Assembly: GCF_030848805.1 (NCBI RefSeq)
Contig: NC_092359.1
Span: forward strand, 13,511,091-13,575,090
Direction of reading: 5' to 3'
DNA length: 64,000 nucleotides
Source of the DNA: Temnothorax longispinosus
Taxonomy: Eukaryota > Arthropoda > Insecta > Hymenoptera > Formicidae
In this document: piece by piece, positions 38,440 through 49,786 of the stretch
Position numbering within the stretch: the first letter of the stretch is position 1
Layout: every line of letters starts with the position of its first letter
The notes under the pieces: model-generated
What the model was told of the DNA's origin: nothing
The model's database searches: none
The model's input: the letters and a program-made list of their open reading frames with translations, nothing else
Position numbers and translations under genes: made by a program

Positions 38440-38661
38440 CTTTTGCAAGATATAAATAAAGTGGTTCACCTTTTTCCCAACATGGTTCAAAGTTACCCTA
38501 CAAAAATCTACCTTCAAAAATTTTGCTATAACATTAAACTCACTATAAATAAACAAAATTTGTTAGAAACACGTTGTAACAAACATTTGGCATTACAACT
38601 CTACGAAAACAAAGTTCAGCTATCTTCACAGGATAATTCACATTACCCCAACTTCCTCTAT
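38440..38661 (-). mobile_element. Inverted-repeat transposon, family 2, copy 2 (fragment)
   Basis: Read on the minus strand it starts TAGAGGAAGTTGGGGTAATG, the same terminus as the right end of 28587-29206, and continues with homologous interior (GAGTTGTAATGCCAAATG against GAGTTGCAATGCCATGTA). The opposite end is not recognisable, so I treat it as a fragment. Confidence 0.6.
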
Positions 38662-38755
38662 TATATAAATACATATACAAATGATACGAAATAAACAAAT
38701 AAAGCTATTACACGCTGAAAAGGTAAATAACCTCTGACTGTTTGATTTTAGATTT

Positions 38756-38899
38756 TTCAAAACAGAAGTCGTTTTTGTTCGACCCGACTGGCCAAATAAT
38801 TAATTTATTTAAGTTCACAACATACAAGTTGTTTTAACATAACATAACAAGTTAATTATTTGGCTAGTCGGGTCGAACAAAAACGACTTCTGTTTTGAA
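38756..38899. mobile_element. Long perfect-arm hairpin (MITE)
   Basis: TTCAAAACAGAAGTCGTTTT at the left mirrors AAAACGACTTCTGTTTTGAA at the right. The arms extend about 46 bp with one mismatch (CTGGCC against GGCTAG). The loop is about 50 bp and AT-rich. A 19-base near-identical direct repeat ending TTTTAGATTTTTCA occurs at 38741-38759 and 38929-38947. Confidence 0.8.
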
Positions 38900-40452
38900 T
38901 TTATTTACTGGCAGGAATAAGCTATTTGTTTGTTTTTAGATTTTTCATTGCGTAGTATCTCGTGATACCGAATCTTGGGATTGTCGACTCGCCCGCGCCG
39001 CGAAAGTCCGCACGTGCAAGCGCGTTGGCGCTAATAATCGCCATTAGCGAATTCGATTATGCTTTAAATAGCCGCTCTCGTAAAACCTGTCGCGGCTGCT
39101 TGCACCGAGGCGGACTTTACGACTACGACGTGCCAATCACCCCTTTTGTCGCGGAGGAAATGGGATTTCCTCGCGTCATTTCTATTCCGCTCGCAAATTG
39201 CCGGTAGCGAAATCAAAGGACCGCGTCGCCGCCCGCGTTCGATCGATCGCGGGCCGTTAAAAATCGTTAAACGCCCCGCTTCGGCAACCGGAAGGTGTCG
39301 TTTCGTAAATTGCCGCGCGAGTCGAATGTTTTATTAATTTATGCGTGGATTCTTAGGCGCGCTTGTGACCTTACGGGATATTATGATGAGGATACTTAAG
39401 GCAACACGTTGTCGTGACTATTATATAAAGCTTAATTAATGGAATATTACCTAATGGACGGAAGTAGACGTGACGAAGATGTAGACTTTTATCATATCGC
39501 GGTATTGAGCGATTAATCACTTTTGTATAAGATATTAGATATGAAAGATGTCTCACACACGCTTCCTATTGTAATTACGTATATACATAGTTAATTGCGC
39601 AATGCTATTTATATAAGTTTTTATTATATATTTACATAAGTTTACTTGAAGATCTTCTCGCAAAGATGTGTTAGGTGACGAAGAATTTTATCGTGGCCCT
39701 AGCATTCAAGGCTGCCTGCCACCTTGAGTTAACTATTGGCCCAACTTTCAATTAATTTCCCGTTATGAGATTAACTCTTCATCCCACGCAATCCTCGACT
39801 CGCTATATATTTACGACCAGTTGCCAGTTTGAAATTATCCGAGAGCAAACGGAATTAAATAGATCGGTTTCGAATAATTAATAGCGTCACGGTTAATTAT
39901 TTCAGATATGTGATGAAATTACCTTCGTGAAAAAGTTCGACGATCGCCACTGTAATTACGGTAGCCACGAGAAATAATAAAGTCGAGCAATCAGTAAAAT
40001 GCCGTGCTATCACGTCGTAATTCCATTGAGATTTATGGACCTTTGACTTCCGATAAGGAAGAGAGATCTAGGGTTTCGGAACGAGAGGGTGATGTTTGAC
40101 AGTCTTTGACGCTATTTTATTTATGTATTCGCAATCTCTTTTAAATTTAATAACGCTGTGCTTTTTAAGAACAACCTCTTTCGAGGTTTGTTTTCTTCTC
40201 GGATATATTAACACAGCTCATCAAACGCCGGCGTATCTACCTTTCCCTATTTACATTTTCACCTGTTTCGCGACGCGTTGTCGCGTCGCGTCGGTCGGTT
40301 GGTTTCGTGCGCGATCGTCGACATCTCGTTGCACGCTTAGCGACAATTAAAAACACATTAGTGTGATGCGTTAAGCGCGCGTGAGTGGTTTTTGCTGGCA
40401 AAATGCGGTACCAGAGAGAGAAAGGAAGAGAGAAATGAAGGAGAGACAAAGA

Positions 40453-40508
<56 letters not shown>

Positions 40509-41039
40509 GGAGAGAAAGAGACAAGACCCGGGGGAAGCTTGGTAGGCCGCGCGGAGGGAGGAGGGGATATAATTTGATACGTTTACCATTTGGTCTTATT
40601 TTTGAGTAATTTCGAGTCGCTCTGGGCGTCTCAGCTGCGAAAGCCGCAGCACAAGCTTCCCGTAATTACAGGCCGTCCGACTCGCCTCTTCGTTCCTCCG
40701 CGCTGTGTCGTCCTCGTTGTTGTCGTGGTTTCCTCCTTCTCTTCTTCTCCTTCCCCCTTCTCAGCTTCCCCGCCGCACGGCAATGGACGAGTTAAGCGTG
40801 TCGCTCCAGGCGATGTCTAGGAAGTTCCTAGGGAACCGCTAACGACGAAGCGCCCGTCCGCGATCCGGCCACACGGGATCGATAGAGATCGCGGATCGAT
40901 CGCGCATCGCCCACCTTCGTGAAGCATTTCGAATACAAGGTCCTTTAAATGATTGTAATCTTCTATATTTACGCTCGTTTAAGGATCTTAAAATAATAAA
41001 AAAAATATTATAAATTGAATTGAATACATAATACGTAGA
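38900..41039. other. Intron 1 noncoding DNA
   Basis: CpG-rich at 38960-39340 and 40590-40930; the frames here have no domains. It includes the GA microsatellite listed next. Confidence 0.5.
40418..40521. repeat. (GA)n microsatellite
   Basis: A pure GA core (about 40456-40499) within a longer purine tract. It creates artificial Arg/Glu and Ser/Leu frames. Confidence 0.95.
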
Positions 41040-41539
41040 CAGTAAAAATTTTTGTGTATTTTTGTTAAAAATGGACTTTGTTAAAGTTTTTGTGTTAAAA
41101 ATGTAACATACACTTATGTGTTAATTTAACTAATTTTGATCATGTTATCTGATTTTTTGTGTTAAATTCATATTTAAGTAAATCAAATGTTAAAATAACA
41201 CATTTTATATTTAATTGTAAGATTAACATAAAAACAATGTAATTTTGTTTAAAAAATATCTTTTTCATTTATATTTAACATTATACAGATGTCTATTGTA
41301 CGTACAAAAATGTTAAATTAACATGTTTTTCAATAATATTTAACATTATACAGATGTCTGTTGTACAAAAAATTTTTGTTAACATATCATCAAACTTTTC
41401 TTTATTTTGTGTTAAATTATGAACATAATATTTGTGTCATAATTTGACATATTCACATTATGTTAAATTAACACAAAAATTTGAGTAGACCGTTTGAGAC
41501 ATGTGATTTATGTTATATTTAACACAAATCTTTTTACTG
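41040..41539. mobile_element. 500-bp inverted-repeat element rich in TGTTAA/TTAACA
   Basis: CAGTAAAAATTTTTGTGT at the left mirrors AACACAAATCTTTTTACTG at the right. The interior is filled with TGTTAAATTAACA-type palindromic words. ATATTTAACATTATACAGAT is directly repeated with a 65 bp period (41271 and 41336). The termini resemble those of the 31771-33312 element, suggesting one family. Confidence 0.65.
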
Positions 41540-42139
41540 CGTAATTGAAATATAATGATTAAAATACGGTAGCAATTGTTCCCTGATGGATGAATAATAA
41601 TATTCCTTATTACGATACATTTTCGACAATTTCTGTTTGCCATCGATCATGAATTACCAAAGCGCGGGTATAATTATTTATCACGTTTGCGCACTGTTTG
41701 CGCACTTTTTTCGCGTCGTTAAGCGAGAATTCTAGCCGTTCTGCTAGCTGATTAATTATTAGCGAAACGCGATTGTTACCTCACAGTTGCGGGCCATAGT
41801 CACGGTATGCAACATATGTCGCGCATTCAAAATCGCGGCCGAGCACGGTCGCAGTAAGAGTCATCGCATTACTATTCATTACCCATATAAATAGCGATCA
41901 CTTCACGCACGAGCGCACCGCTAATGATCCTTTATTCCGTCGCTGTAATTAGCACCGGCCGTGTACCTGCAGAGAACCACCCGCTCGTGTAATTCAACGT
42001 AAATTTACATTTATCTGGGTTCACCCTCTGTGTTGTGTAAAATAACAGTAAAAAATACATTGTATATCGCAGGTGTAAGATTTAACAGATAGATTAATAT
42101 ATTGCAATCGAAATATACTTTAATAAATTGATATAATGT
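41540..42139. other. Intron 1 noncoding DNA
   Basis: CpG-containing sequence with no gene or bounded repeat. Confidence 0.5.
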
Positions 42140-42275
42140 ACTAAAACCTTCCTGGAGGATTACTCTATAGGACAGTGAAAACCGCATTTAAATCCGTCCA
42201 GTAGTTTTAGAGAAAATCGTGGACATACATATAAGGCCGAATATAGAACCTCCTTTTTTTGAAGTCGGTTAATAA
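42140..42275 (+). repeat. Fragment of a widespread insect repeat (AAACCTTCC ... GAAGTCGGTTAA)
   Basis: It contains, in order, AAAACCTTCCTGGAGGATTA, CTCTATAG, GTGAAAACCGCATTTAAATC, CGTCCAGTAGTTTTAGAG, GGACATACATATAAGGCCGA and CCTCCTTTTTTTGAAGTCGG TTAA. From memory, this ordered set of words is part of a repeat common in insect genomes, often near the 3' end of retroelements. Its exact class cannot be settled here. Confidence 0.6.
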
Positions 42276-42923
42276 AATATAATAATCTTTATTGTTAATG
42301 TTCAAAATCAATAAGTTTTGTAGCAACGAGAGACATAAAGAAGAATGAAAGAAAGAATTGTACATGCAAATGGTGAGGCGCCAGCACGACTAATGCTCCT
42401 ATACATATACAAGGCCTATCAATATACATATATGTATAATCAAAGTTACATAATAGATATTAATTTATTTTAAACGATCATTACAGAAACATCATAGAAA
42501 TATCAGAAACATTATGCAGAATATCTATATATATAATATGATTATTATTATTCTGTAAACGTGTGTAAAAAAAGTAAAGCACTTGTGATGCTGCGTTTCT
42601 TCAAGTTCATTCACCAGGATTTACATGGATTATGCGAATTACGTCGGATTAGATGGAACGAGGACTACGTTATCGCCACCTTGGAATAGCGCCGATTAAC
42701 GCGTCTATTTACACGCGTGAGGCTTTGATCCCATCAAGAATCAACCTTCGCCGCGCGATTCGCAAGAATGCGCCCGCACGTGGAAGCGCGTTCTGTTTAA
42801 ACACCACATGCCCGTGTATGCGACGTGTTTATTAAGGCATTCGTTTCGCGATTCTTCTGCGAGAACGCGATTTCGAGGAGTGACAACGAGAAATGAGTTG
42901 TTGAGCAAAACAATGACGTGAAG

Positions 42924-42924
<1 letters not shown>

Positions 42925-42969
<45 letters not shown>

Positions 42970-42970
42970 A
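42925..42970. repeat. (TA)n microsatellite
   Basis: A pure TA run of about 40 bp ending in TATGTATA. Confidence 0.95.
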
Positions 42971-44829
42971 CTCGAAGAGATATGCCACTCAATTAATTTT
43001 GTTAAAAAATTTTATATCTCTTTCTTCGATCTCAGACAAAACGTGACAAATAAAATGAATGATTAAGCCGCGAGTTTAATCATCTTCTCGCATGAATCTT
43101 TTGATTTCTTAAAATGAGAAAAACGTGACTTATATGCCATCGTGACGGAAGGCCACATACGGAATGGAATAGGTCTATAAAATCATCTACGAAGATTATA
43201 TGATGGATTCTCTCGCGATGGAAATGGAATTAATACTGTTGGTATGAATCGGTCGGTCCCTCCGGATATCAAGATACTCATTTATTAATCCAAAGTCGCA
43301 GGTACTTGAGTATCGACAGCATTAAATGTAATGATTCATTGGTCGATTGCGATACTACCCGGTCGATGCGTTTAACCTACTTCTCGATTACTTTGTCAGC
43401 TCTAATGCCGCAATTGAGAATCCAGCCGGCCGGCAAAAAATATGGGAAACGTACAGATGTCTAGAGGATATAGCAGTCCCTGCGCTATCCAGCTATTAAC
43501 TTGTCAGTTTCAGCCGCGAAGATCCTAACGGATAAATTTTTCGCAATGCAAATGATACGATTCACCGTTGCGGCTGGTCGCGTGTACGTTATACCGGTTA
43601 CTAGCTGTAACCTACTGCGCGTGACTTATTTAGATCACTTTGCACGCTGACGCTGTAATTTAGAAACCGCAATGAATAATAACACGGAAGGCGCATGCAA
43701 ATGCTAATTGATGTCGGAGATCGTCACGGGGAAGAATGGAGAGAAGTTCGAAATTCTGTTACGTTTATTTCGGATTCTACGAGAACTTTTGTCCAGATTT
43801 TCTCAGCCTCGAGCTGAATTTCTGTAGGTACATCGTCGCGTAAAATTATTATTACGCGTAAACGTATATACTCTTTAAATCTGCACAACGCCTTTCGTTA
43901 GACTTTCATCGATTTTCAGCGGACTTTCTAGCAGTTCGATTTTGACTCCCCGTATCCCTGCGATACTTGTTGGACGATTTCACAGACCGATTGCTGGAAA
44001 TCGGATTAACACTCTGTATAACATATACAAGTCGCGAAGTATAGTCACGCGCCGCGCCGGAGGGAAACCGTGCGGGCGACGTGGCGATTTATCGTCCCGA
44101 GCTTTCCGCTAAAGCATCTCGGGTGACTTCCGGCAGACGTGGCTATCGGTCGATCGACATGGCTCTTTCGTGGTAGAATACTCAATTACCTGGCCCCGAG
44201 TTCCTGGCTCTGTGCACCTTCTCTCCACCACCGCCACGAGTAGGTGTTTTTCTCTTTCTTCCGCGTCGCGCTGCGGCACGCACGGTCCTACAGTTCGTGA
44301 ACGAATTCGTGGCTTGCGTGCCGATTATTTATTTTCAAGGCGAGGCTCTATGAGGCGTGCACGGACACTAGCCGGATGACGTTGTGGCGTTTAACAATTA
44401 ATTAATCGTTAATAAATCGCGCGGTCTCCGTTCCCCCATTCGCTTATGCCAACCGTCTGAACCGTCTGAAACCTTATGCAGGCAGCGGCTCCTCGTGTAA
44501 TTAAATTACCATTTTAATTTGTTAGCGGTGAATTACGCGTTCTTACTAACGTCGATTCATATCGCTGATTCATTATTTAGATTCAACATTTAGCTTCCTT
44601 CTTAATGATATCTCATCAACTTCGTGGTAATCTCGCCTTCTTCTCCTTTCCTTTTTCTTCTTTTGCATTGTCGTCTCATCTTTTAAATTTCAGCGAAAAA
44701 CGATACGGCGATGATAACCGAGCCTTGTTAAAATAATTTTAGAGATTAGATCTAAATGACTCGAAACAAAGTTTAAAATTTCCTGAAATTTCCTGAAATT
44801 TTAAATTTTGTTAAAATTGTTCGTCTCAG
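42971..44829. other. Distal intron 1, transposon-free
   Basis: CpG-rich DNA (43200-44470) without recognised repeats or exons directly precedes the homeobox exon. Near 44637-44693 there is a strong pyrimidine tract with AAATTTCAG that looks like a splice acceptor. TTTCCTGAAA is tandemly repeated near 44779-44800. Confidence 0.55.
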
Positions 44830-45002
44830 GTCCCGACATACCCGGCTTCTTACTTCAACCCTTCAGGAAACCGAAGAGGATAAGGACAGCCTTCAGCCCG
44901 AGCCAACTGCTTAAGTTGGAACACGCCTTCGAGAAAAATCACTACGTCGTTGGGGCGGAGAGAAAGCAATTGGCGCAGGCGTTATCGTTGACCGAAACTC
45001 AG
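44830..45002 (+). CDS. ems: EMX-class homeobox protein, coding exon 2 (homeodomain residues 1-44)
   Basis: The exon starts after TCTCAG and completes the glycine codon opened by exon 1, then reads PDIPGFLLQPFRKPKRIRTA and onward; 58 residues (305-362 of the protein). The homeodomain begins at P319: N-terminal arm with R323 (position 5), helix 1 SPSQLLKLEHAFEKNHYVVG, helix 2 AERKQLAQALSL, then TETQ (position 44). The NHYVVGAERKQLAQ and SPSQLLKLEHAFEK blocks are typical of the EMX/ems class. It ends at CAG|GTAAGC in phase 0 between homeodomain positions 44 and 45, a common homeobox intron site. Helix 3 (VKVWFQNRR block) must be in a further exon, which I did not find in the remaining 19 kb. Confidence 0.95.
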
Positions 45003-46325
45003 GTAAGCACAGGAAAGCTAAAGTCCCGAATGTAAAAGCCTTGCGTTGATCTCATTTCACGAAGATAAGTTAAATCGGACGATTTTATATAGTTTTTCAG
45101 TCTAATTCGGAAATTTGCAATCCAAACGGGATTGCTATTCTATCGTATTTCTAACGAATCGATTATTATGATAATTACTATTATTATTTGCCATTTGCGT
45201 CATGCGGGGATCGCGATATATCCCAAGTAATATCGAATAATATCTTGTTAACATCATTAAATATTTAATAAGATTTAGAATTGCGATTAATATAGTCAAC
45301 CGTTTGATTGAGAATAATAATTAGATTAAGATGCATGCACGTTTCCTAGTTGCCGAGAGTGATGTGCGATGCAAATGGTATACAGAATTAATAAAGCAAT
45401 GTCAGTGGCGACTTGACATTAGCATTCTCGTGACGCGTTAAGCAAGATTGATATTTCTTACAAGGATCGCGCCGTGAGAAGAATTGCGGTCTCGCTCGGA
45501 GATGCATTCGCGTGACGCGGCAATCCTCATTGTTTTCTCCGCTCGTTTCGCAGTCAGTAATAATCGTCTCATTTGCACTTTGCTCGCGCGTGATATACTC
45601 CTGATTCATAAAAAAGATATTACCATCGTAATGTAATATTCCTGATAATGTAATACTTCTGACACTTTGTGCAGACAAGACGCAAAGAGAGAAAAAAAAA
45701 AGATTTTTTTATATGTATAATTAAAATACATATATGTCGATTAATCTTCTTTACTTATATTAATTAATTAATCTCTTTTTGCCGTAATCCTTATATCGAT
45801 ATTGATAAGAAAGGCGATAATAAAAATAATTATTATAGCCTCGACATTTTGATATCTTTATCTCAAAATAATCTCAGAAATATTACAAAATGAGAAAGTA
45901 AATGCGGGATATCAATACAAACATTTTTTATTAAGCAAGGCGTATCCAATCAGACATTGTTGGAACTAAAAGTTCCGTTGTTATCCATTAATGAATTGAA
46001 TACCATAGACTCATCCTATAGTTTGTACGTTCAGCTAGTTTAAGTTTGTTGGAGTTGTTTATGATCATTTAAGGATTACCTTGTATGAAACATCTGTCGA
46101 ATAGAAAGATTTTCTTGCCATGACCAGGATATGGTCATCATATGCAACGGTGTGATCCATGGTAAAAACAGTATTTAAAAAATACAACAATCTTTGTTAC
46201 GGCAATAATAGTTTTATGTTTGAACAACATAGTGATAACTTTGAACATATGTGTTATAACTCGATAAAAAAAGATAAAAGTGTCCAAGATAAAAAAGTGT
46301 CCAATAACAAAATTTTTAATAGCTT
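45003..46325 (+). other. Start of intron 2
   Basis: It opens with GTAAGC. No exon or bounded repeat is recognised. The intron continues to the end of the window, because no WFQNRR-coding sequence appears on the plus strand. Confidence 0.65.
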
Positions 46326-47003
46326 CCCATGTGCGAATTTCAAAAAGGCTCAGTGCTGGCTTGGTACTGGTGCCAGAATTACCAGTACTGGCTGACGATT
46401 CTGGGCCAGTACAAGCTAAGATCGGGGTCATTACTGGGGCAATGTCGGAATGATAACACGGGTCCCAGTCTTGGCGCCAACTTTGGCCCGACACAGAGTA
46501 CTAGTACGGAGACAACACTGATTGCCAGTATTGGGCTAACTCTTGGCGCCAACTTTGGCCCGACACAGAGTACTAGTACGGGGACAACACTGATTGCCAT
46601 ATCACTCGCGGCGTGTTGCTTCGTGCCGCGGTCGTTACCTCCGGCGCCGCTCGAGCAAAAAGCTTTCTAAATCCCCTCGCGGCGTGTTGCTTTCGCGCGG
46701 TTGTTACCTCCGGTCCCGAGCGAAAATTTTCTAAGTCGACCCAATACATCCCCAGTACTGAGCCGACTTTCGACCGTAGATCAATATCATTTCTGGCCTT
46801 ATACACGGTCAGTACTGAGACGAGACTCGCCTTGGAACAGAATATGGTTGCATGGGAGTACTGGTCACAGAGACGGGCACAATACTGATCTAGCGGTTTA
46901 TCCGTACTGGGGCAGTACCACTCATCAAGTCTTGGCAGCCAATATTGTGCCACTTCTGGGCCATGCGGACAACTCTGGCAGAAGTCCGACATTCGCACAT
47001 GGG
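46326..47003. mobile_element. 678-bp palindromic element with CCAGTACTGG-type words
   Basis: The ends CCCATGTGCGAAT (46326-46338) and ATTCGCACATGGG (46991-47003) are perfect inverted repeats. The interior is much more GC-rich than its flanks, packed with CAGTACTGG/CCAGTACT words. It contains two different tandem duplications: a 72-bp period (46470-46527 and 46542-46599, starting CTTGGCGCCAACTTTGGCCC) and a 71-bp period (46605 and 46676, starting CTCGCGGCGTGTTGCTT). There is no plausible transposase frame. Non-autonomous DNA transposon of unknown superfamily. Confidence 0.7.
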
Positions 47004-47824
47004 TTGTAATTTCATAACGGTATGACCGGACATGCTTTGCTAAAAAAATATTTGTTTAATGCCTTGCATCTGTCGTCTCATTTTGTAACAGTTATCTGAA
47101 ACACTCTGTATATGTATGATACATATATATGATTATTTCAGTTAGAGAAAAGCGGAAAGATCGCCAATTATATTGATGATCTTGTCCGCAAGGTTTACGC
47201 GCAAAAACTCCATTATCCATTAACGTATATGTCAGTTAATATCATGTTTCAACATTAATGCAACGTGGTAGTAGTATAATGCGCCGCGCCAGTCGTTTAT
47301 ATGGTTAATACCATATTATACCAGACGCAATAGATTAATGCAATCCGTCGACGATATTTATTAGCAGTATTGATATTTATTATCGTCGGACGTAAGGATT
47401 ACATTAATCTCTCGTTAATATCACTAAGGAGTCGTTTTCTACTCTCTTAAATATTAAACTTAGTCTTCACTTTGTCTATGATTTGTAATTAGAGTCCGAA
47501 TATCGCGTCGAGGAGAGTCTGGGACAGACAGACAGAGCTAATCTAAAATTTTCGGTTAGCTAAAATTCGCGTGTCAAATAGGACTGCTTTAAAATCTATA
47601 ACTACCTATAGTCCGGGATATCAAGTAGAGCCTACGATTGAAGGTAACAATGGCTATGTACTCGCGCGAAACGTTAATGGCGCAAATCGAGCGGGTAAGA
47701 GAGGGATGGAGAGCGCGAATGAGAGAGAGACCGATGGGGTCGTATAACGAGGGGATTGATATGCTAATCCGTGACCGAGGGGTGGCCATGCGTCTTTCGG
47801 TGGTGCCCGATACCGTTACGTGCG

Positions 47825-47930
47825 CGCCACTCTCGCACGCACTCATGAACGCACTCACGCACATACTCATGTATGTACTCACGCACGCACGCGTTCATGC
47901 ATTTACTCGCATACGCGTGCACGGGTATAA
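47825..47930. repeat. Degenerate minisatellite ACTCAYGCAC
   Basis: Imperfect repeats of CGCACTCATGAA, CGCACTCACGCAC, ATACTCATGTATGTACTCAC and GCACGCACGCGTTCATGCAT. Confidence 0.6.
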
Positions 47931-47966
47931 GGCAACGTAGAATCGGGCATGGCGCGCTCCAGATGC

Positions 47967-47995
47967 GTTCTACGTACTACGTACTACGTACGTAT
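47967..47995. repeat. TACTACG short tandem repeat
   Basis: Three units of TACGTAC/TACTACG, also palindromic (TACGTACGTA). Confidence 0.7.
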
Positions 47996-48577
47996 ATCAC
48001 GCGCCGGGTTGTTACGTATTCCATGGGCGTAACGCGCACCAAAAAAGGGCAAGATGGTAAGGGTCGACTGACGATATCGGAAATTAAGCCGAGAGAAGGA
48101 GACAGAGAGAAAGAGAAAACGGGAAACCACCGAGCGTGGACGCCATCTTGGACCGCCGCCACCGCCGCGCCGGGATGTTCCAAACAGGCTTCTGCCTCGC
48201 ATTCTCCTCTTCGTCCTTTCCTGCACATCGTCCACCTTCTTCTTCTCCTTGTACGCATCGCGACTATCTCGCGTAGAAAATATACAGCCGTACAGTCAGA
48301 CGACATTTCTTTTCTTGCGCGTGCTCTCGCGCGCTTTGTTAGTGTCATAGAGATGTCTCGAGAAATTCGAGTGACGAGCAGACAGACTTACAGGAGGAAA
48401 TATTTTCTAAAATTTATTCCCTTTTTATTTACCGTATTAAGAAATGCGCAATTTCACGAATTTAACTTTATATACAAAAAAAGTAATTTTATATACTTAA
48501 TATATAAATATGAATTTATTACAAAAATATTTATATATTTATTTCTTTATTTCTAATTATAGAATGTTGTGTATTAA

Positions 48578-49786
48578 CCCGGGAACGAGTGCCTGATTTC
48601 TTTTGTATAAATGGTCATCTGGCGTGATTTTTACACCCCAATTAAAAGTCATTGTTAGTAATTACATATTACATATTTTTTATTGTTCTATAATTTATTA
48701 GTATTTGAGGACAATATGTATTATAGGACATAAGAGATAATATAACGTAATTTAAATATGAAAAGAAAATAATGTAAAATAATGTATTGTACGGAAATCC
48801 ATCCAAAGTAGTAAGGCACGATCAAATAAATAAATATTATATACTCAACATTTTCTGAAAAAAAGTAAGGAGAAAGCAATATTTAAAATTTAAAAATCAA
48901 AAGAAGCTATATAGCATACATTAATCGAATTATTATGATAGTATTTCTAAAAAATAAAGATCTGTTAATAAAACGTGTTTGTATTACAGATTTTTTATTG
49001 GTTTGCATATTTAAAGGCCCGTAAAAAGAAAATTAATTAATATATGTTTTATAGCAATTTGAAATAAGCTGTTTTTTACTATATAAAGTCATTTATATTG
49101 TGTTTGCTCTGTTCACAGAGAATTATTAAAAATAACTTGTTTTTATAATATTTGTTTATTATTTTATATATAAATAAAAGTTACATAAAGAATTTTTAAA
49201 TAAAAATAAATATTTATATATTAAAACTCGATTCTTCTTAAAATCTTTTATGCATTAATCGATTAATCGGATAGAAATATAATAAGTATATACAAATATA
49301 TATACAAAAATATTACTTTTGTTATTAACAAAACATGTTTTGCATTAAATAAATTTATAACATTTATTTTATTTTTTGTTATTTTTTTGTAAGCATTTAC
49401 GCATGTTTTCATTAAATTGTTATTTTTTTCTATTTTATGTAAACTATTATAATTATTATTTATTATAAACATATTTATATACTCATTCCAATTATTATTA
49501 TTTTAAATTTATAATTAAACTCTTACCATACTTTATTAATTTTTTTAATGTAATAAACGATCACCTGGGGTGATTTCTACATCAGCAAGTTTTAATAAGT
49601 CTGTACTACGAATGTACAAGTCCTAAATTTTTCCTATTATACGAGAGAAAGTTGGATCTCGAAACCTTTGAATAAAAGATAGATATGGATTTTTTATCAA
49701 TAAATAAAAAAAAAATTATTGTGACGTAAGCCTCATTTTTTCGACATTGAGGCGTTGAAAAATCACCCCAGGTAGCCATTCTCAGG
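48578..49786. mobile_element. TTAA-flanked, piggyBac-like non-autonomous element
   Basis: TTAA stands at both borders (48574-48577 and 49787-49790). The left end CCCGGGAACGAGTGCC mirrors the right end GGTAGCCATTCTCAGG with several changes. A subterminal motif of type CACCTGGGGTGATTT occurs near both ends: 48618 and 49562 in direct orientation, and mirrored at 49759. The interior of about 1.2 kb is extremely AT-rich with no transposase. TTAA target and C-rich ends are piggyBac hallmarks. Confidence 0.65.

Larger units (their letters stand above)
22804..44829 (+). other. ems: Intron 1 of the EMX-class gene (22 kb)
   Basis: It is bounded by GTATGT at 22804 and by TCGTCTCAG ending at 44829, phase 1. 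The proximal part (22.8-28.5 kb) and distal part (42.3-44.8 kb) look like ordinary noncoding DNA with CpG-rich patches. The middle (28.6-41.5 kb) is a dense set of nested transposons, listed separately. I saw no other exon or hosted gene on either strand. Developmental genes often keep enhancers in such introns, but that cannot be tested from one sequence. Confidence 0.85.
47004..48573. other. Intron 2 noncoding DNA with tandem tracts
   Basis: No gene is recognised. It contains an ACTCACGCAC-like tract (47825-47925) and a TACTACG tract (47967-47995). The 227-residue frame that begins in the first tract is compositionally odd and has no domain. Confidence 0.5.

Noticed and set aside
47873..48556. 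227-residue frame
   Set aside because: It begins in a degenerate minisatellite, passes through purine-rich DNA and ends in AT-rich Phe/Ile/Tyr sequence. No domain and no splice context.
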